This document shows positions 9,549-17,841 of a stretch of 64,000 bases of DNA, piece by piece. The notes under the pieces are model-generated. The model was not told the DNA's origin, did no database searches, and saw nothing but the letters and a program-made list of their open reading frames with translations. Source of the stretch: RBG-16-34-14 sp963727535. Its GTDB lineage: Bacteria; Bacteroidota; Ignavibacteria; Ignavibacteriales; Ignavibacteriaceae. A program made the position numbers and the translations under genes. Position 1 is the first letter of the stretch. The number at the start of each line of letters is the position of its first letter. Location of the stretch: positions 1,240,001 through 1,304,000 of the forward strand of contig CAVSGR010000006.1 of NCBI GenBank assembly GCA_963727535.1, given 5' to 3'.

Positions 9549-9965
9549 ATGTTAATGCCCAAAAGAGTTAAGTACAGAAAAGCCCAGCGTGGAAGAAGAG
9601 CTGGTAAAGCTTATAGAGGAGCTACTGTTGCGTTCGGAGATTATGGTCTTAAGGCTCTGGAACCGGCATGGATAACCAGCCGGCAAATCGAGGCTTGCAG
9701 AGTTGCTGTTACAAGAAAAATGAAAAGAGATGGTAAAGTTTTTATAAGAATATTTCCCGATAAACCGGTTTCTAAAAAACCTCTTGAAACCAGGATGGGA
9801 AAAGGAAAAGGTGCCCCTGAGTTTTGGGTAGTTGTCATAAAACCGGGCAGGGTGATGTTCGAAGTTTCAGGTGTTTCGAAAGAGTTAGCTTACGATGCAC
9901 TTAAAACATGTGCTTTTAAATTACCAATTAAAACAAAAGTTGTGTCCCGACCGGATATAATGTAG
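9549..9965 (+). CDS. rplP: Ribosomal protein L16
   Basis: L16 (138 aa) helps position the A-site tRNA acceptor arm. The sequence MLMPKRVKYRKAQRG, the basic stretch RRAGKAYRG, and RIFPDKPVSKKPLETRMGKG are family hallmarks. It lies between rpsC and rpmC, as in nearly all bacteria. Confidence 0.97.
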   Translation: MLMPKRVKYRKAQRGRRAGKAYRGATVAFGDYGLKALEPAWITSRQIEACRVAVTRKMKRDGKVFIRIFPDKPVSKKPLETRMGKGKGAPEFWVVVIKPGRVMFEVSGVSKELAYDALKTCAFKLPIKTKVVSRPDIM

Positions 9966-9976
9966 GTGCAATAGAA

Positions 9977-10198
9977 ATGAAGATTCACGAAATAAGAGAA
10001 ATGAAAGATGACGAACTTGTAAAAAGAATCGAAGAAGAAGAACAAAATCTTATCGATCTCAGGTTCTCGCATCAGCTTAAACAATTAACTAATACAGCAA
10101 AAATAATGCTGGCAAAAAAAGATATTGCAAGAATGAGAACAATTCTCAACGAAAGAAAAAGGACAGTGGAAAAAGTTCCTGCTGTAAATAAGGATTAG
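9977..10198 (+). CDS. rpmC: Ribosomal protein L29
   Basis: L29 (73 aa) is a small helical protein next to L23 at the tunnel exit. It shows the expected helix-turn-helix layout with DLRFSHQLKQLTNTAKI and KKDIARMRTILNERKR. One base separates its stop from the rpsQ start. Confidence 0.95.
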   Translation: MKIHEIREMKDDELVKRIEEEEQNLIDLRFSHQLKQLTNTAKIMLAKKDIARMRTILNERKRTVEKVPAVNKD

Positions 10199-10199
10199 T

Positions 10200-10457
10200 A
10201 TGGAAACACGCAGCCTGCGCAAAACAAGGATTGGAATTGTAACTAGTAATAAAATGGAAAAGACAATTACTGTTGCAATTGAAAGAAGAGTTCCACATCC
10301 TATTTATAAAAAATATTTTAAGAAAACTACAAAGCTAATGGCTCACGATGAAAAGAGGCAATGTAACGTTGGAGATAAAGTAAAGATTATGGAAACACGC
10401 CCTCTGAGTTTGAAGAAAAGATGGCGATTGGTTGAAATTGTGGAAAAAGCCAAATAG
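10200..10457 (+). CDS. rpsQ: Ribosomal protein S17
   Basis: S17 (85 aa) is an OB-fold primary binder of 16S rRNA. The motifs RKTRIGIVTSNKMEKTITVAI, PHPIYKKYFKKTTKLMAHDE and METRPLSLKKRWRLVEI are all typical. It starts one base after rpmC, so its translation is probably coupled. Confidence 0.96.
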   Translation: METRSLRKTRIGIVTSNKMEKTITVAIERRVPHPIYKKYFKKTTKLMAHDEKRQCNVGDKVKIMETRPLSLKKRWRLVEIVEKAK

Positions 10458-10472
10458 AAGGGTAACTATAGA

Positions 10473-10841
10473 ATGATTCAGGAAGAAACAAATCTTATTG
10501 TTGCCGATAATTCGGGAGCCAAAAGAGCGCGTTGTATTAGGGTGCTTGGAGGCAGTGGAAGAAATTATGCAAGTGTTGGAGATACAATAGTTGTTGCCGT
10601 AAAATCAGCTATCCCGAATGGAACTGTAAAAAAAGGTGAAGTTTCAAAAGCGGTTATTGTAAGAACAAAGAAGGAAGTTAGAAGGAAAGACGGTTCTTAC
10701 ATAAGGTTTGATGAGAATGCGGTGGTCTTAATTAATCCGCAAAATGAACCGCGCGGAACCCGTATTTTTGGTCCGGTTGCAAGAGAGTTAAGAGAAAAGC
10801 AGTTTATGAAAATTGTTTCTCTGGCTCCGGAAGTTTTATAA
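10473..10841 (+). CDS. rplN: Ribosomal protein L14
   Basis: L14 (122 aa) sits at the subunit interface and is the docking site of the silencing factor RsfS. It begins MIQEETNLIVADNSGAK and includes DENAVVLINPQNEPRGTRIF, both strongly conserved. Length is canonical. rplX follows after 13 bases. Confidence 0.97.
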   Translation: MIQEETNLIVADNSGAKRARCIRVLGGSGRNYASVGDTIVVAVKSAIPNGTVKKGEVSKAVIVRTKKEVRRKDGSYIRFDENAVVLINPQNEPRGTRIFGPVARELREKQFMKIVSLAPEVL

Positions 10842-10854
10842 AAAAGGCTTAATA

Positions 10855-11178
10855 ATGAAAATAAGAAAAAGCGATAATGTGGTTGTAATATCCGGTAACG
10901 ATAAAGGAAAAACAGGAAAAGTGTTGAAGGTATTTCCTTCAATGACAAGAATTATAGTTGAAGGAATAAATCTGAGAAAAAGACATACTAAACCAAGCCA
11001 GAAACAACCGCAGGGTGGAATTATTGAAAAAGAAGCTCCGATTCATGCTTCTAATGTGATGTTTATTGATCCCAAAACAAATGAGGCTACAAGATTGGGT
11101 GCCCAGATTATTCTGGATGAAAAAACAGGTAAGAAAAAAAACCAGCGCGTCAGCAAAGCAAGCGGCGAGATGGTCTAA
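10855..11178 (+). CDS. rplX: Ribosomal protein L24
   Basis: L24 (107 aa) initiates 50S assembly. The KOW motif VISGNDKGKTGKVLKV and the segment GIIEKEAPIHASNVM are present. ATG 10855 is the natural start (MKIRKSDNVV); an open frame reaching back to 10813 overlaps rplN and is not supported. It precedes rplE. Confidence 0.96.
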   Translation: MKIRKSDNVVVISGNDKGKTGKVLKVFPSMTRIIVEGINLRKRHTKPSQKQPQGGIIEKEAPIHASNVMFIDPKTNEATRLGAQIILDEKTGKKKNQRVSKASGEMV

Positions 11179-11195
11179 ATAAAATTTGAAAAATT

Positions 11196-11849
11196 ATGGC
11201 AGATAAAAAAGAAAAAAAAGAAGCAGCTCCAAAACAGAAAACAAAAAAGGAAGGGGCTGATGTTTCTAAAAAGGAAAAGGAAATAAAAGTTCCTGTTCGC
11301 CTTTTTGTTACTTATAAAAAGGAAATAGCTCCTGGACTTTTGAAAAAATTCAGTTACAAAAGCATTATGCAGGTTCCGCGTATTCACAAAATTGTTGTCA
11401 ATATGGGAGTCGGAGATGCAGTGGCTGATTCTAAAGTACTTGATGAAGCAGTAAAAGATCTTGAATCAATAACAGGACAAAAACCAAGCATCAGGAAAGC
11501 CAAAAAAGCTATTTCGAATTTTAAGTTGCGCGAAGGCGTTAACATTGGTGCAATGGTAACTTTGAGAAAAGAAAGAATGTATGAATTTCTGGACAGGCTT
11601 GTGAACGTAGCTTTACCGCGTGTAAGAGATTTCAGAGGTCTTTCTGATAAATCATTTGACGGGAGAGGAAACTATTCTCTCGGCATAAAGGAACAGATAA
11701 TCTTTCCTGAAATTAATGTTGATAAAATTACTAAAGTTCTTGGAATGGATATTACAATTGTTACTACCGCAAAGACCGATAATGAAGCCTATGAATTACT
11801 TCATGGATTCGGTGTCCCATTCAGAAGAAAAGAAATGAAAACAGCTTAA
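11196..11849 (+). CDS. rplE: Ribosomal protein L5 with lysine-rich N-terminal extension
   Basis: L5 binds 5S rRNA and contacts the P-site tRNA. The core begins around residue 40 (YKKEIAPGLLKKF) and has IHKIVVNMGVGDA, ITGQKPSIRKAKKAIS and YSLGIKEQIIFPEI. The protein is 217 aa, about 35 longer than usual, because of an N-terminal stretch rich in Lys/Glu/Ala (MADKKEKKEAAPKQ). No ATG, GTG or TTG in frame lies near the usual start, so the extension appears to be real. It would be disordered and basic and may add an rRNA contact. Confidence 0.95.
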   Translation: MADKKEKKEAAPKQKTKKEGADVSKKEKEIKVPVRLFVTYKKEIAPGLLKKFSYKSIMQVPRIHKIVVNMGVGDAVADSKVLDEAVKDLESITGQKPSIRKAKKAISNFKLREGVNIGAMVTLRKERMYEFLDRLVNVALPRVRDFRGLSDKSFDGRGNYSLGIKEQIIFPEINVDKITKVLGMDITIVTTAKTDNEAYELLHGFGVPFRRKEMKTA

Positions 11850-11860
11850 CAAGAGGTTTT

Positions 11861-12130
11861 ATGGCAAGAAAAAGCTTAATAGCTCGTGAAGAAAAAAGAA
11901 GAAAAACTTACGAAAAATATAAGAAGCTGAGAGAGGAACTTAAAGCACAGGGTGATTACGATGCTTTACAAAAGCTTCCGAGAAATGCTTCACCAGTTAG
12001 GCTGCATAACCGTTGTTTATTTACCGGAAGGGCCCGAGGGTATCACAGAAAGTTTGGTGTGTCGAGACTCGTATTAAGAGAAATGGCACTAAAAGGTGAG
12101 TTACCGGGTGTAAAGAAATCAAGTTGGTAA
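11861..12130 (+). CDS. rpsN: Ribosomal protein S14, zinc-independent type
   Basis: S14 (89 aa) is a late-assembling 30S head protein. This is the long form without zinc: of the two CxxC pairs found in the short zinc form only one Cys remains (NRCLFTGRARGYHRKFG). Other matches are MARKSLIAREEKRRK and LPRNASPVRLHNR. The gene follows rplE by 11 bases. Confidence 0.96.
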   Translation: MARKSLIAREEKRRKTYEKYKKLREELKAQGDYDALQKLPRNASPVRLHNRCLFTGRARGYHRKFGVSRLVLREMALKGELPGVKKSSW

Positions 12131-12146
12131 AAGGAGAATTTTATTT

Positions 12147-12542
12147 ATGCCAGTAACAGATCCGATTTCAGATTTTTTAACAAGAGTTAGAAATGCTTCC
12201 AAAGCCAGGAAGCTGCGAGTCGATATTCCGGCTTCAAAAATGAAAAAAAATCTTGCTGAAATATTGAAAACACAAAAATTTATCCATGACTATTCTTTAG
12301 TTGAGGATAATAAGCAGAATATTTTAAGATTAGAATTAAAATATTCAAACGGTAACCCGGCAATCAGCGGCTTAAAAAAGATAAGCAAGCCGGGACTAAG
12401 AGTTTATAAAAAATCAGATAAACTTCCTAAAGTGTTGAATGGTTTAGGGGTTGCAGTTGTATCAACTTCGCAGGGATTACTAACTGATAAAGAAGCAAGG
12501 AAACAAGCTATAGGTGGCGAAGTAGTTTGTTATATATGGTAA
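12147..12542 (+). CDS. rpsH: Ribosomal protein S8
   Basis: S8 (131 aa) binds helix 21 of 16S rRNA and represses spc-operon translation in E. coli. DPISDFLTRVRNASKA at the N-terminus and GVAVVSTSQGLLTDKEARKQ, GGEVVCYIW at the C-terminus are diagnostic. An AAAGGAG Shine-Dalgarno sequence lies upstream of the ATG. Whether S8 feedback operates here cannot be judged from the sequence. Confidence 0.97.
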   Translation: MPVTDPISDFLTRVRNASKARKLRVDIPASKMKKNLAEILKTQKFIHDYSLVEDNKQNILRLELKYSNGNPAISGLKKISKPGLRVYKKSDKLPKVLNGLGVAVVSTSQGLLTDKEARKQAIGGEVVCYIW

Positions 12543-12564
12543 TTTTTTAAGATGGAGTTTTAAA

Positions 12565-13104
12565 GTGTCGCGAATCGGTAAGAAACCAATTGAAATACCA
12601 AAAGGCGTAATAATTACGAAGAATGGTTCCAGCGTAAAAGTAAAGGGACCTAAAGGTGAACTTGAAAGAAAAGTTCATTCTAATATTTCTATTGAAATAA
12701 AAGACAATGAATTGATAGTTACACGCCCCGATGATACAAAGGAAAATAAAGCTTTGCACGGTTTGACAAGAGCTTTAATCCAAAATATGGTTAACGGTGT
12801 TGTTAATGTGTTTACAAAAACTCTCGATATAGTTGGTGTTGGATACAGGGCAGAGTTGAAAGGGAAAAATCTTTTACTAAATATTGGATTTTCACACCCG
12901 GTATATTTTGTTCCGCCGGAAGAGGTTGTGCTACAAACTCCTGTCCAAACACAAATAGTTATATCGGGCATTGATAAGCAACTGGTAGGTATGGTTGCTG
13001 CAAAAATAAGATCTATCAGAAAACCGGAACCATATAAAGGGAAAGGTATTAAATATTCTGATGAACAAATTCAGAGAAAAGCCGGTAAGACAGCTGGTAA
13101 ATAA
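12565..13104 (+). CDS. rplF: Ribosomal protein L6
   Basis: L6 (179 aa) has two copies of the L6 fold near the sarcin-ricin loop. SRIGKKPIEIPKGV at the start and EPYKGKGIKYSDEQIQRKAGKTAGK at the end match the family. The start is GTG at 12565, with GGAG ten bases upstream. rplR follows after 19 bases. Confidence 0.97.
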   Translation: MSRIGKKPIEIPKGVIITKNGSSVKVKGPKGELERKVHSNISIEIKDNELIVTRPDDTKENKALHGLTRALIQNMVNGVVNVFTKTLDIVGVGYRAELKGKNLLLNIGFSHPVYFVPPEEVVLQTPVQTQIVISGIDKQLVGMVAAKIRSIRKPEPYKGKGIKYSDEQIQRKAGKTAGK

Positions 13105-13123
13105 TCTTGGAGATTATTAAAGA

Positions 13124-13489
13124 ATGATAAAAAGAGATAAAAACGGAAGACTGCGAGCCAAGGTAAGAATAAGAAAAAACATTGCAGGCACATCGGTAAA
13201 ACCGAGATTATCGGTTTATCGTAGTCTCGGTAATATTTATGGACAGATAATCGACGACTCGAACGGAAAAACAATTGCTTCCGCTTCTTCGTTATCTAAA
13301 GAAATTGTAGAGGATCTAAAATCAGCAAAAGGAAAAACTGCAAAAAGCAAACTTGTTGGAATTCTCGTTGCAAAAAAAGCTTTAGAGAAAAACATTTCAA
13401 CCGTAGTGTTCGATCGTAATGGTTATAAATACCATGGACGTGTACAGGCATTTGCCGAAGGTGCACGTGAAGGAGGGTTGAAATTTTAA
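13124..13489 (+). CDS. rplR: Ribosomal protein L18
   Basis: L18 (121 aa) carries 5S rRNA into the 50S subunit together with L5. RLRAKVRIRKNIAGTSVKPRL and the C-terminal GYKYHGRVQAFAEGAREGGL are characteristic. Unusually, the next gene is not rpsE: a 144-base gap follows that contains a tRNA gene. Confidence 0.97.
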   Translation: MIKRDKNGRLRAKVRIRKNIAGTSVKPRLSVYRSLGNIYGQIIDDSNGKTIASASSLSKEIVEDLKSAKGKTAKSKLVGILVAKKALEKNISTVVFDRNGYKYHGRVQAFAEGAREGGLKF

Positions 13490-13506
13490 TGCAGTATACA
13501 AACTTT

Positions 13507-13577
13507 TGCCGGGTCGTCTAATGGCAGGACTACGCCCTTTGGAGGCGTCTGTAGAGGTTCGAATCCTCTCCCGGCAG
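13507..13577 (+). tRNA. tRNA-Gln (anticodon TTG)
   Basis: The 71-base cloverleaf is complete. The acceptor stem TGCCGGG pairs with CCCGGCA (7 of 7), the D-arm is GTCT/GGAC, the anticodon stem ACGCC/GGCGT encloses loop CTTTGGA with anticodon TTG, the variable loop is 4 bases, and the T-arm AGAGG-TTCGAAT-CCTCT is perfect. The discriminator is G and CCA is not encoded. It lies between rplR and rpsE in the spc block on the same strand, so it must be cut out of the ribosomal-protein mRNA or have its own promoter. CTTTTTTAA directly follows it. Confidence 0.95.
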
Positions 13578-13633
13578 CTTTTTTAATGCCGGTTGAGATT
13601 TTGTTAAACATTTTATTTAATGATTGAGTTTTT

Positions 13634-14155
13634 ATGAAAGTAGAAAAGGATAAGATCGTAAGATCGACTGAAGTTGAAAACCTGAAAGAAAAAGTAGTGC
13701 ATATAAACCGTGTTGCCAAAGTAGTAAAGGGTGGACGCAGGTTTAGTTTCAATGCTATTGTTGTTGTTGGAAATGGCAACGGTGTTGTTGGAGTTGGTCT
13801 TGGTAAAGCAAACGAAGTTACCGATGCAATTTCAAAAGGTATTGATGATGCAAGGAAAAATCTTGTTCGGGTTTCAATTATAAAAGGTACTATAGCCCAT
13901 CAAATTTTAGGCAAATACGGCGCCGGGAAAGTATTGTTGAAACCTGCTTCAGCAGGAACCGGGCTAATTGCAGGCGGCGGTGTACGTGCAGTTCTTGAAG
14001 CAGCCGGTATTCAGGACATTCTTACTAAATCTCTTGGTTCAAGCAATCCTCATAACCAGGTTAAAGCAACTCTTAATGGGTTACTTAGTTTGATTGATGC
14101 GAGGAAGATGTCCCGTAAACGCGGTATGAGTATAACAGAATTATTTAATTCCTGA
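13634..14155 (+). CDS. rpsE: Ribosomal protein S5
   Basis: S5 (173 aa) is a 30S body protein involved in decoding accuracy and mRNA unwinding. The double-stranded RNA-binding segment GGRRFSFNAIVVVGNGNG and the S5 C-terminal domain with PASAGTGLIAGGGVRAVLE and SSNPHNQVKATLNGL are intact. TTGAGA (13593) and TTTAAT (13616) are spaced 17 bases apart just upstream, but the leader would be only a few bases, so an internal promoter is weakly supported. Confidence 0.97.
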   Translation: MKVEKDKIVRSTEVENLKEKVVHINRVAKVVKGGRRFSFNAIVVVGNGNGVVGVGLGKANEVTDAISKGIDDARKNLVRVSIIKGTIAHQILGKYGAGKVLLKPASAGTGLIAGGGVRAVLEAAGIQDILTKSLGSSNPHNQVKATLNGLLSLIDARKMSRKRGMSITELFNS

Positions 14156-14174
14156 TTTAAGTGGATTATAAGTA

Positions 14175-14492
14175 ATGAAATTAAAAATTAAGCAAATAAG
14201 AAGCATTATTGATCGACCTGTAAGACAAAAGCTAACTATTAAAGCTTTGGGTTTGGGAAGACCAAACTGGGAAAAAATACATAATGATACTCCCCAAATA
14301 AGAGGAATGATTAATAGGGTAACTCATTTAGTAGAAGTTAGCGAGTTTGAGCCCACAGTTGAAGAACAAAATCAACAGGCTACAAAACCTGCTGCAAAAA
14401 AAACTAAGAAAACTGTAGCGACTAAAAAGACAGCTACTGCTAAAAGCACAAAGAAGACTACAACTAAAACGAAAAAAGAGATTAAAAAATAA
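14175..14492 (+). CDS. rpmD: Ribosomal protein L30 with histone-like lysine/threonine tail
   Basis: L30 is normally about 60 aa; the first 60 residues here (KLKIKQIRSIIDRPVRQKLT, LGRPNWEKIHNDTPQIRGMI) are a complete L30 fold. The remaining 45 residues form a disordered tail of Lys, Thr and Ala with TKKT/AKKT repeats like histone H1 (KPAAKKTKKTVATKKT). The stop TAA shares its last base with the rplO start. The tail is not seen in ordinary L30 proteins; a role in rRNA or DNA binding is only a guess. Confidence 0.94.
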   Translation: MKLKIKQIRSIIDRPVRQKLTIKALGLGRPNWEKIHNDTPQIRGMINRVTHLVEVSEFEPTVEEQNQQATKPAAKKTKKTVATKKTATAKSTKKTTTKTKKEIKK

Positions 14493-14950
14493 TGGACGTA
14501 TTAAGTAATCTAAAATATGCTGCTGGTTCTAAGAAGAAACGGAAAAGAATTGCTAGAGGTGAAGGCTCTGGACATGGAGGAACAGCCACTAAAGGTATGA
14601 ATGGTCAACTTTCACGTTCAGGAGCTAAAAAGAAAATCTGGTTTGAAGGCGGACAGATGCCTTTGCAGAGAAGGGTTCCTAAGTTTGGTTTTACGAACAT
14701 CTTCAAAAAAGAGTTTCAAATAATAAACGTGGACAGCTTACAGAAACTTGCAGAAAAAGATAAGCTTAAAGATGTTGTCCTTAATGCAGAAGAGTTGAAA
14801 AAATTAGGTTTGATCAAGAGTATTAAAAAATCTGTAAAAATTCTGGGTAAGGGAGAACTTAAAACAAAAGTTCAGCTTGAAGTAAGTGCGTTCAGTAATT
14901 CAGCTAAAGAAAAGATTGAGGCTGCCGGCGGCTCAATTAAAAAGGTTTAA
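14492..14950 (+). CDS. rplO: Ribosomal protein L15
   Basis: L15 (152 aa) is a late-stage 50S assembly protein. The glycine-rich N-terminal segment RIARGEGSGHGGTATKGMNG, the following GGQMPLQRRVPKFGF, and the C-terminal L15 domain are present. The ATG overlaps the rpmD stop by one base (TAATG), indicating translational coupling. secY follows after 10 bases. Confidence 0.97.
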   Translation: MDVLSNLKYAAGSKKKRKRIARGEGSGHGGTATKGMNGQLSRSGAKKKIWFEGGQMPLQRRVPKFGFTNIFKKEFQIINVDSLQKLAEKDKLKDVVLNAEELKKLGLIKSIKKSVKILGKGELKTKVQLEVSAFSNSAKEKIEAAGGSIKKV

Positions 14951-14960
14951 TTCAGCATAA

Positions 14961-16295
14961 ATGTCTAAAATCACAGAAACCTTCAGAAATATTTTCAAGA
15001 TTCACGAACTCCGGAAGAGAATCTTATATACTTTAGCTTTGTTAAGTCTTGTCCGGCTAGGCTCTCATCTTACAATACCGGGTGTTGATGCTGTTCTTTT
15101 AACTCAGAGTATGCAAAATCAGACCTCCGATAATTTATTCGGGTTATATGATTTGTTTGTTGGAGGTGCGTTCCATAATGCAGCTATTTTCGCTCTTGGA
15201 ATTATGCCCTATATATCTGCATCAATTATTCTGCAGTTGATGGGCGCAGTTGTTCCTTACTTTCAGAAATTGCAGCAGGAAGGCGAAGAAGGCAGAAAGA
15301 AAATTACTCAGCTAACCAGGTATGGAACAGTCCTCATTTCTGCTTTGCAGGCATGGGGAGTAACGGTTAGATTACTTAATATACAGGTTCAGGGTATGCC
15401 GATTGTCCCTGCTCAGGTTCAGGGCTTTACGTGGGTTTTTTCTACAATACTAATACTTACTGCCGGAACTGTTTTTATGATGTGGATGGGTGAACAAATA
15501 ACTGATAAAGGAATTGGAAACGGAATATCATTAATAATTTTTATTGGTATTATTGCACGTTTTCCGTTTGCTGTTCTTGATGAGTATAGGCTTATATCTG
15601 CCGGCACAAGAAGTATAGTAATTGAGATTGTTATACTTTCGCTTATGACGTTAATTATCGCGGGTGTTGTTTTAGTTACACAGGGAACAAGAAGAATACC
15701 TGTTCAATATGCAAAAAGAGTAGTTGGAAGAAAAGTTTACGGAGGAGTAACTCAGTATATTCCTTTGAGAGTTAATACAGCAGGAGTTATGCCGATAATA
15801 TTTGCACAGTCAATAATGTTTATACCAAATACTGTGCTCTCGTTTTTTCCGGATAATGATTTTTTGCAGAATATATCCGGTTACTTTGTCTATACTTCAC
15901 CTGTTTATTCTGCGATATATGCTTTGATGATTGTGTTCTTTACATATTTTTATACTGCTATAGCATTTAATCCGAAAGACGTTGCCGACAATATGAAAAA
16001 GCAGGGAGGATTTATACCTGGGATTAGACCGGGGAAACAAACTTCTGAATTTATAGATAATATTCTTACAAAGATTACACTTCCCGGCTCCATCTTTTTA
16101 GCCATTATTGCAATACTTCCGGCTTTTGTAAGAGTATGGGGAGTTTCGGGACAGTTCTCACAATTTTTTGGCGGAACGAGTTTATTAATTATTGTTGGTG
16201 TTGCTTTAGATACTTTGCAGCAGGTTGAATCTCATCTTTTGATGAGACATTATGATGGGTTTATGAAGTCGGGCAAGGTAAGAGGACGCAGATAG
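14961..16295 (+). CDS. secY: Protein translocase subunit SecY
   Basis: SecY (444 aa) is the channel of the Sec translocon. Ten hydrophobic segments can be traced. Landmarks are LRKRILYTLALLSLVRLGSH at TM1, the plug region after it, GIGNGISLIIFIGIIARFP, and the cytosolic loop RRIPVQYAKRVVGRK, which contacts ribosome and SecA. The C-terminal part contains FNPKDVADNMKKQGGFIPGIRPG. It lies between rplO and map, its usual place; adenylate kinase, often between secY and map, is missing. Confidence 0.97.
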   Translation: MSKITETFRNIFKIHELRKRILYTLALLSLVRLGSHLTIPGVDAVLLTQSMQNQTSDNLFGLYDLFVGGAFHNAAIFALGIMPYISASIILQLMGAVVPYFQKLQQEGEEGRKKITQLTRYGTVLISALQAWGVTVRLLNIQVQGMPIVPAQVQGFTWVFSTILILTAGTVFMMWMGEQITDKGIGNGISLIIFIGIIARFPFAVLDEYRLISAGTRSIVIEIVILSLMTLIIAGVVLVTQGTRRIPVQYAKRVVGRKVYGGVTQYIPLRVNTAGVMPIIFAQSIMFIPNTVLSFFPDNDFLQNISGYFVYTSPVYSAIYALMIVFFTYFYTAIAFNPKDVADNMKKQGGFIPGIRPGKQTSEFIDNILTKITLPGSIFLAIIAILPAFVRVWGVSGQFSQFFGGTSLLIIVGVALDTLQQVESHLLMRHYDGFMKSGKVRGRR

Positions 16296-16309
16296 CGTGT
16301 TAAGTAATT

Positions 16310-17071
16310 GTGATATATATAAAAACAAAAAAGGAAATTGACTATATCAGGGAAAGCTGCAGAATAGTTGCAGAAACTTTGCAATTATTAAAAGCTAATG
16401 TAAAACCTGGTATAACAACGTTAGAGCTTGATAAGATAGCAGAAGATTATATTCTAAGTAATAATGCGAGAGCCGCTTTTAAAGGGTATTCGCAAGTAGG
16501 TTCTTTCAAATTTCCGGGTTCGATTTGTGCATCAATTGATGATGCAGTAGTTCATGGAATTCCCGGAGACAGAGTTCTTAAAAATGGTGAAATTATTTCT
16601 CTTGATGTAGGTGTAGATAAAAACGGTTACTATGGAGACGCAGCTTTATCTGTACCTGTTGGTGAGATAAATGAAGAAAGACAAAATCTTCTTGATGTGA
16701 CTGAAAAATCTTTATATCTCGGTATTGAAGAAGCAAAGGAAGGGAATCGGTTATACGATATTTCTGCAACGATTCAAGATTATGTTGAAGATCATGGATA
16801 TTCTATAGTAAGAGAACTTTGCGGACACGGTGTTGGAAAACATTTGCATGAAGATCCGTCTATTCCAAACTTCGGAAAAAAAGGAACCGGGGTTAAATTG
16901 AGAAAAGGAATGACGCTTGCAATTGAACCGATGGTTAATCTTGGTAAAAACGCTGTTCATACAAGTGAAGATGGCTGGACAGTTTTAACGGCAGATGGTT
17001 TGCCTTCTGCACATTTTGAACATACTATTTTGGTTTCAAACGGTAAACCGGAAATACTGACTGTAATTTAA
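16310..17071 (+). CDS. map: Methionine aminopeptidase, type I
   Basis: This enzyme (253 aa) removes the initiator methionine from nascent proteins. The dinuclear metal ligands are all visible: Asp in LDVGVDKNGYYGDAALS (two), His in CGHGVGKHLHEDP, Glu in AIEPMVNLG and Glu in FEHTILVS. The start is GTG at 16310. The stop TAA overlaps the infA start by one base, so infA is probably translated by coupling. Confidence 0.97.
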   Translation: MIYIKTKKEIDYIRESCRIVAETLQLLKANVKPGITTLELDKIAEDYILSNNARAAFKGYSQVGSFKFPGSICASIDDAVVHGIPGDRVLKNGEIISLDVGVDKNGYYGDAALSVPVGEINEERQNLLDVTEKSLYLGIEEAKEGNRLYDISATIQDYVEDHGYSIVRELCGHGVGKHLHEDPSIPNFGKKGTGVKLRKGMTLAIEPMVNLGKNAVHTSEDGWTVLTADGLPSAHFEHTILVSNGKPEILTVI

Positions 17072-17289
17072 TGGCGAAACAAGGACCAATTAAAGTCGAT
17101 GGAATTGTTACCGAAACTTTGCCCAATGCTAATTTTAAAGTAAAGCTTGATAACGGGCACGAGATACTTGCACATATTTCCGGGAAGATGAGAATGCACT
17201 TTATTAAAATATTGGTAGGGGATAAAGTTTCGATTGAACTTTCTCCCTATGATTTATCAAAGGGAAGAATAACATACAGATATAAATAG
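17071..17289 (+). CDS. infA: Translation initiation factor IF-1
   Basis: IF-1 (72 aa) is an OB-fold protein that occupies the 30S A site during initiation. The sequence IKVDGIVTETLPNANFKVKL, HISGKMRMHFIKILVGD and SPYDLSKGRITYRYK matches the family over its whole length. It overlaps map by one base and is followed by rpmJ, the common spc/alpha junction. Confidence 0.97.
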   Translation: MAKQGPIKVDGIVTETLPNANFKVKLDNGHEILAHISGKMRMHFIKILVGDKVSIELSPYDLSKGRITYRYK

Positions 17290-17299
17290 TGAGCAAAAA

Positions 17300-17413
17300 A
17301 TGAAAGTAAGAGCTTCAGTTAAAAAAATATGTGAAAATTGTAAAATTATTAAACGTAAAGGCGTTGTAAGAGTTATTTGTAAAAACAAAAAACATAAACA
17401 GCGTCAGGGTTAA
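17300..17413 (+). CDS. rpmJ: Ribosomal protein L36
   Basis: L36 is the smallest 50S protein (37 aa). It begins MKVRASVKKICENCK and has the zinc ligands CxxC (residues 11 and 14), Cys 27 and His 32, so it is the zinc-binding form. It ends KHKQRQG. It lies 10 bases after infA and 23 before rpsM, the standard order. Confidence 0.96.
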   Translation: MKVRASVKKICENCKIIKRKGVVRVICKNKKHKQRQG

Positions 17414-17436
17414 TAATAAAAAGTAAGGAGATATAA

Positions 17437-17820
17437 TTGGCTCGTATAGCTGGTGTAGATTTGCCAAAAAATAAAAAAGTGCTTTTCGGATTGCAATACA
17501 TTTTCGGTATCGGTAGTTCACTTGCTTCAGTTATTATAGAAAAAGCGAAAGTTGATCCGAATAAAAAAGTATCTGATCTTAACGAAGATGAGGTAGCGCA
17601 GATAAGAGCGGTTATCCAGGCGGATTTTAAAGTCGAAGGTGCTTTACGTTCTGACATTCAGCAGAATATTAAAAGACTGATGGACATAGGAAGCTACCGT
17701 GGCATAAGACACAGAAAAGGTTTACCCGCAAGAGGACAGAGAACCAGAACCAATTCCAGAACCAGAAAAGGTAAACGTAAGACTGTTGCTGGAAAGAAAA
17801 AAGTTCCTACTAAGAAGTAA
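17437..17820 (+). CDS. rpsM: Ribosomal protein S13
   Basis: S13 (127 aa) bridges the subunits and contacts the P-site tRNA. ARIAGVDLPKNKKVLFGLQY, GIGSSLA and GSYRGIRHRKGLPARGQRT are diagnostic, followed by a basic tail. The start is TTG at 17437, with AAGGAG at 17425-17430. It opens the alpha block. Confidence 0.97.
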   Translation: MARIAGVDLPKNKKVLFGLQYIFGIGSSLASVIIEKAKVDPNKKVSDLNEDEVAQIRAVIQADFKVEGALRSDIQQNIKRLMDIGSYRGIRHRKGLPARGQRTRTNSRTRKGKRKTVAGKKKVPTKK

Positions 17821-17841
17821 TTAAAACGGAAGGAAATTAGT

